Of a stretch of 7,822 nucleotides of DNA, positions 5,761 through 7,822 are shown one piece after another (position 1 is the stretch's first letter; the number at the start of each line of letters is the position of its first letter). Where the stretch lies: positions 1 to 7,822 of the forward strand of contig JAJYXS010000145.1 of assembly GCA_021801615.1 (NCBI GenBank), in the 5' to 3' direction. A program made the translations under genes and the position numbers. The notes under the pieces are model-generated. The model was not told where the DNA came from. It ran no database searches and saw only the letters and a program-made list of their open reading frames with translations. The DNA is from Actinomycetes bacterium (GTDB taxonomy: Bacteria > Actinomycetota > Acidimicrobiia > Acidimicrobiales > RAAP-2).

Positions 5761-6494
5761 CGAGGCGGGGATGTCGAGGTGGAACCGTCCAACCACCCGT
5801 TGACCGGATACCCGCTCTGCTCCCAGAAGCCGGGCTGGACCGCGTCGACGAGGCGGATGGCCACGAGCCACTTGAGCGACTTGTACCCGAACATCGGGGC
5901 GACGTAGAGCCGGACCGGACCGCCGTGCGCCAGGGTGATCGGGGCCCCGAGCATGCGATAGGCGACGATGACGTCGGGCAGGCGCGCCTGCTCGAGCGTC
6001 AGGCTCTCGGTGTCCACCATGTCGTAGGAGTCGAACGTGCACGCGACCGCCTCGGACCGGACGCCCACCAGGTCGAGCAGGTCCGAGAGCCTCACCCCCT
6101 CCCAGTGGACTTCCGGCACGCGCCAGCCGGTCACGCACTGGAAGTCGCGCACGAGATGCACCGACGGCATCGCTTCGAGCTGCGCCAGTGTGAGGGTCGT
6201 CGGGCGTTCCACGAGCCCGGAGATCGACAGGCGGTAGGAGCCACGAGGGATGTCGGGGAACGAGCCGCTCACGCTGTAGATCTCGAAGTGGTCGCCCCCC
6301 GGCAGGACGCTCCAGAAGCCCGAACCGAGGACCTGCCCGACTCTTGTCTGGACTCCGGCTCCGAAGGCGATGCCCGCCACGCCAAGCCCGAGCATGCCGA
6401 GGAACACCCTTCTCCCCACGGCGACCGTCTCGTCGGGACGCGTCCGAAAGGAGGCTGCGCGTCCGGAATGGCGCGACCAAGAGGAGGACGGCAT
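5751..6494 (-). CDS. Tat-exported molybdopterin-dependent oxidoreductase (sulfite oxidase/YedY-like domain)
   Basis: This is a molybdopterin-binding oxidoreductase of the sulfite oxidase superfamily, single-domain YedY/MsrP-like type, about 247 residues from ATG 6494. A twin-arginine signal GRRVFLGMLGLGVAG is followed by GIAFGAGVQ, so the folded, cofactor-loaded enzyme should be exported by Tat. The mature part has ISGLVERPTTLTLAQLEAMP, then DFQCVTGW with the cysteine expected to bind molybdenum, HWEGVRLSDLL, and the late HGGPVRLYVAPMFGYKSLKWL, all typical of this domain. The substrate is unknown: sulfite, methionine sulfoxide and others occur in the family. No heme or dimerisation domain follows. 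The start is uncertain. ATG 6494 has only a weak AGG before it but gives a normal Tat n-region. ATG 6572 in the same frame would place its first residues inside the 15-bp repeat array, including the repeat peptide TGLHEG. The gene ends in a second tandem array. No link to phosphonate use is evident. Confidence 0.85.
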   Translation of the reverse strand: MPSSSWSRHSGRAASFRTRPDETVAVGRRVFLGMLGLGVAGIAFGAGVQTRVGQVLGSGFWSVLPGGDHFEIYSVSGSFPDIPRGSYRLSISGLVERPTTLTLAQLEAMPSVHLVRDFQCVTGWRVPEVHWEGVRLSDLLDLVGVRSEAVACTFDSYDMVDTESLTLEQARLPDVIVAYRMLGAPITLAHGGPVRLYVAPMFGYKSLKWLVAIRLVDAVQPGFWEQSGYPVNGWLDGSTSTSPPRGG

Positions 6495-6541
6495 CGAGCC
6501 TGGCGACGCGGGCACGAAGAGCAGCGTACGCCCGGCTCGCC

Positions 6542-6756
6542 CTTCGTGGAGGCCCGTTTCAGCCCGTTTCATGAAGGTCCGCTTCGTGCAAGCCCGCTTT
6601 CTGGGGACCCGTTCCCTTCGAGCCCGTTTCGTGGAGGCCCGCTTCGTGGAGGCCTGCTTCGTGGAGGACCGCTTCGTGGAGGACCGCTTCCTTCGAGCCG
6701 GTTTCCGGGGCGTCCGTTTCCTTCGTGTTCGTTCGAGCCGGTTTCGTGGTGGTTCC
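6542..6756. repeat. 15-bp minisatellite (about 15 units) 5' of the oxidoreductase gene
   Basis: Plus-strand units follow the consensus YTTCGTGGAGGCCCG. They start at 6542, 6567, 6582, 6597, 6612, 6627, 6642, 6657, 6672, 6687, 6702, 6717 and 6742. Two short 10-bp units lie at 6557-6566 and 6732-6741. The copies at 6627-6686 are nearly identical, two of them exactly, while the outer ones have drifted. In all frames the array encodes period-5 peptides: AVLHE and AGLHE on the minus strand, ARFVE on the plus strand. Both resemble the pentapeptide-repeat pattern A(D/N)LXX, but that follows from the 15-bp period and is not proof of coding. It occupies the leader of the molybdoenzyme gene, between it and the divergent gene at 6976. 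Confidence 0.9.
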
Positions 6757-6795
6757 CCGCGCCGCTCTTTCGATCCAGACCTCGACCGACGTCAT
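6559..6795 (-). CDS. Possible 78-residue leader ORF through the minisatellite, with pentapeptide-like repeats
   Basis: An ATG at 6795 is preceded by GGAAGG at 8 nt spacing, the best ribosome binding site near the oxidoreductase. It opens a frame beginning MTSVEVWIERAARGTTTKP, then runs through the 15-bp array as AVLHE, AVLHE, AGLHE, AGLHE, TGSKG, TGPQK, AGLHE and ADLHE, and stops with TGA at 6561-6559. The stop overlaps the longest possible oxidoreductase start (ATG 6572) by 14 nt. The same repeat peptide continues in that frame as TGLHEG, and a 10-bp instead of 15-bp unit at 6557-6566 causes the frame switch. It could be a translated leader, a frameshifted N-terminal extension of the oxidoreductase, or chance. 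The residues match no known protein that I recognise. Central leucine with Ala two before is typical of pentapeptide repeats, but eight copies are too few for a stable helix. Confidence 0.3.
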   Translation of the reverse strand: MTSVEVWIERAARGTTTKPARTNTKETDAPETGSKEAVLHEAVLHEAGLHEAGLHETGSKGTGPQKAGLHEADLHETG

Positions 6796-6963
6796 TTGCG
6801 ATCCCTTCCAATCCGGCAATCTCGAAACGTCCCGCAAAGCTCGACGCACCGGTCGCACGGATCCCCCTTCATGGTGGGTGACCACCGGGACGCCCGGGGG
6901 TGCGGGACACCCGCGAATAGGCCTCCATCGGCCAAGCTCCCACACGATGATGCCAGTATCGGT

Positions 6964-6975
6964 TATGCTGGTTGT
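6964..6975 (+). promoter_or_regulatory. Candidate -10 for leaderless transcription of the 6976 gene
   Basis: TATGCT (6964-6969) matches an actinobacterial -10 box and ends 6 nt before the ATG at 6976, the distance expected if transcription starts on the A of the start codon. No Shine-Dalgarno sequence is present in the preceding 30 nt. A -35 box is not evident: the hexamer 17 bp upstream is CACACG. Confidence 0.4.
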
Positions 6976-7524
6976 ATGCCACAGAGCCGTGAATCATCAG
7001 CAACGAAGTCGGCCACGAAGAAGGTTGCCTCAAGACCCATTCGTGTAGGGAAAGAGACCAAGACGCCTGTCAAAGCGGCAAGCAGTTCCCGAGGAGCTCG
7101 AGGTGGTCTCAGCCCCGAGCACAAGGCGCAGATGGCCCGAGGCCGTGAGGAGGCGAGGATCGTGCGCGCGTACCTCGACGCCATCGACTCCGGACCCAAG
7201 CGACCGGGGCGCCGTCGGACGCCCGAATCGATCAACAAGCAGATCGCCGAGATCGACGAGCGCCTGAGGCAGGCTCGTGGTATCGACAAGCTGAACCTGG
7301 TCAAGCAGCGCAGGGACCTCGAAGCGGCACGCACCAAGGTGGTTCCCGCTGCCAACCATGGAGCTCTCGAGCGCGAGTTCGTACGGGTGGCACGCAGCTA
7401 CGGCGAACGTCGAGGCATCGATTACTCGATGTGGCGGGAGGTGGGCGTCCCCGCGCCGGTGCTGACCAAGGCGAGGATCCCGCGTGCTGGGTCGACCAAT
7501 GGCCGGAGGCCCTCCGCCGGCTGA
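6976..7524 (+). CDS. Conserved actinobacterial hypothetical protein with basic tail and C-terminal WREVGV motif
   Basis: This is a 182-residue protein of unknown function. Residues 1-43 are Lys/Ala/Ser/Arg-rich and disordered, like a histone-type tail. Residues 45-72 (LSPEHKAQMARGREEARIVRAYLDAID) and 77-122 (basic RPGRRRTPESINKQIAEIDERL and onward) look helical or coiled coil. The C-terminal part, FVRVARSYGERRGIDYSMWREVGVPAPVL (135-163), is a compact helical motif that I recall from many short actinobacterial hypothetical proteins ending in WREVGV..VL..AGI. The basic charge and helix-turn-helix-like end suggest nucleic acid binding, which is inference only. The ATG at 6976 lacks a ribosome binding site but has a -10-like TATGCT just upstream. 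It diverges from the oxidoreductase and shows no operon link to the phosphorus genes. Confidence 0.8.
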   Translation: MPQSRESSATKSATKKVASRPIRVGKETKTPVKAASSSRGARGGLSPEHKAQMARGREEARIVRAYLDAIDSGPKRPGRRRTPESINKQIAEIDERLRQARGIDKLNLVKQRRDLEAARTKVVPAANHGALEREFVRVARSYGERRGIDYSMWREVGVPAPVLTKARIPRAGSTNGRRPSAG

Positions 7525-7707
7525 GGGCGGCTGAGGCGGAGAGAGTCGGTTCCAGGATCTGCGCGCCCCGTGGCGTTCGGGCGAGCGTGCAGGAGCAGGA
7601 CCGTTCGAAGGACGCTCCAGGAGCGTGAGAACCCGAGGATAAACAGCGCCGGCTCGGCGGTTCTCAGGAAGCTTCCAGTTGGTACGAGCTCCCCGCGCTG
7701 CTCGGAA

Positions 7708-7762
7708 CCCAGCTCGAGGGGAGTATCCATTCAGGTCCGCGCCGAAGCGCCCTCGAGCTGGG
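7708..7762. repeat. Perfect 13-bp inverted repeat with 29-bp spacer in a gene-free stretch
   Basis: CCCAGCTCGAGGG (7708-7720) is repeated in inverted form as CCCTCGAGCTGGG (7750-7762) without a mismatch. It lies within 7525-7822, where no reading frame has family features, a ribosome binding site or typical composition. A second small palindrome, ACGCTCC-A-GGAGCGT, lies at 7612-7626. There is no T-run, so a classical terminator is unlikely. It could be a 3' hairpin of the upstream gene, a site for a dimeric regulator, or a mobile-element remnant. Nothing else is evident in this stretch. Confidence 0.6.
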
Positions 7763-7822
7763 CAGATGGCGGGGAGGCGGGCAGCTGAGGTGCTGTCAGG
7801 TGCGCAGCGGCGCCGACGGCAT

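Noticed and set aside
5355..6881. Plus-strand frame of 508 codons ending in GGPLRGG-type repeats
   Set aside because: The repeats come from the 15-bp DNA array, and the rest is antisense to pbfA and the molybdoenzyme.
6902..6914. GCGGG-ACA-CCCGC hairpin in the divergent region before the 6976 gene
   Set aside because: It is too short and GC-driven to call a regulatory element without conservation data.
6370..6975. Plus-strand extension of the 6976 gene containing ARFVE pentapeptide-like repeats
   Set aside because: It would add about 200 residues antisense to the oxidoreductase signal region. The period-5 peptide follows from the DNA repeat in every frame, and the family start at 6976 has its own -10-like box.
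7422..7822. Small reading frames on both strands at the right end
   Set aside because: They have no ribosome binding site, no recognisable family and overlap each other. The CAT at the right edge gives a minus-strand frame that stops after eight codons.

Overview
The window is high-GC DNA with actinobacterial character: frequent GTG starts, a short-leader gene without a visible ribosome binding site, an actinobacterial-type hypothetical protein, and direct-repeat PHO boxes of the kind bound by PhoP in Streptomyces. I would place it in Actinomycetota. The class cannot be fixed from this sequence, though an uncultured Acidimicrobiia-like lineage is plausible.

Six protein genes lie on the minus strand and are read from right to left. 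They are a Tat-exported molybdopterin oxidoreductase (about 6494 to 5751), a class III PLP enzyme that best fits (R)-1-hydroxy-2-aminoethylphosphonate ammonia-lyase, PbfA (5539-4148), a PiT-family phosphate permease (3940-2975), a DUF47/PhoU-like partner (2958-2293), a 2-aminoethylphosphonate (AEP) type substrate-binding protein, PhnS (2073-1021), and its ATPase, PhnT (1018 to beyond the left edge). One gene of unknown function reads the other way (6976-7524, plus strand).

The central theme is phosphorus scavenging. PhnS/PhnT would import an aminoethylphosphonate. PbfA would convert the hydroxylated form to phosphonoacetaldehyde, which a phosphonatase (not in this window) would cleave to phosphate. 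PiT and DUF47 would handle phosphate itself. Two arrays of GTTCACC-like direct repeats, almost all at exact 11-bp spacing, sit in the two intergenic regions that precede pit (4014-4073, six units) and phnS (2194-2233, four units). They look like PHO boxes and would place both transport operons under phosphate-starvation control. No such array is seen before pbfA.

The right part is different. The molybdoenzyme gene is flanked by two unrelated tandem repeats: a 15-bp minisatellite of about 215 bp over its 5' side (6542-6756) and a perfect-to-near-perfect 14-bp x 4 array over its stop codon (5705-5760). A well-placed ribosome binding site opens a 78-codon reading frame through the minisatellite. 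It ends just inside the longest possible start of the oxidoreductase, because one repeat unit is 10 instead of 15 bp. The right-hand 300 bp holds no convincing gene but contains a perfect 13-bp inverted repeat.
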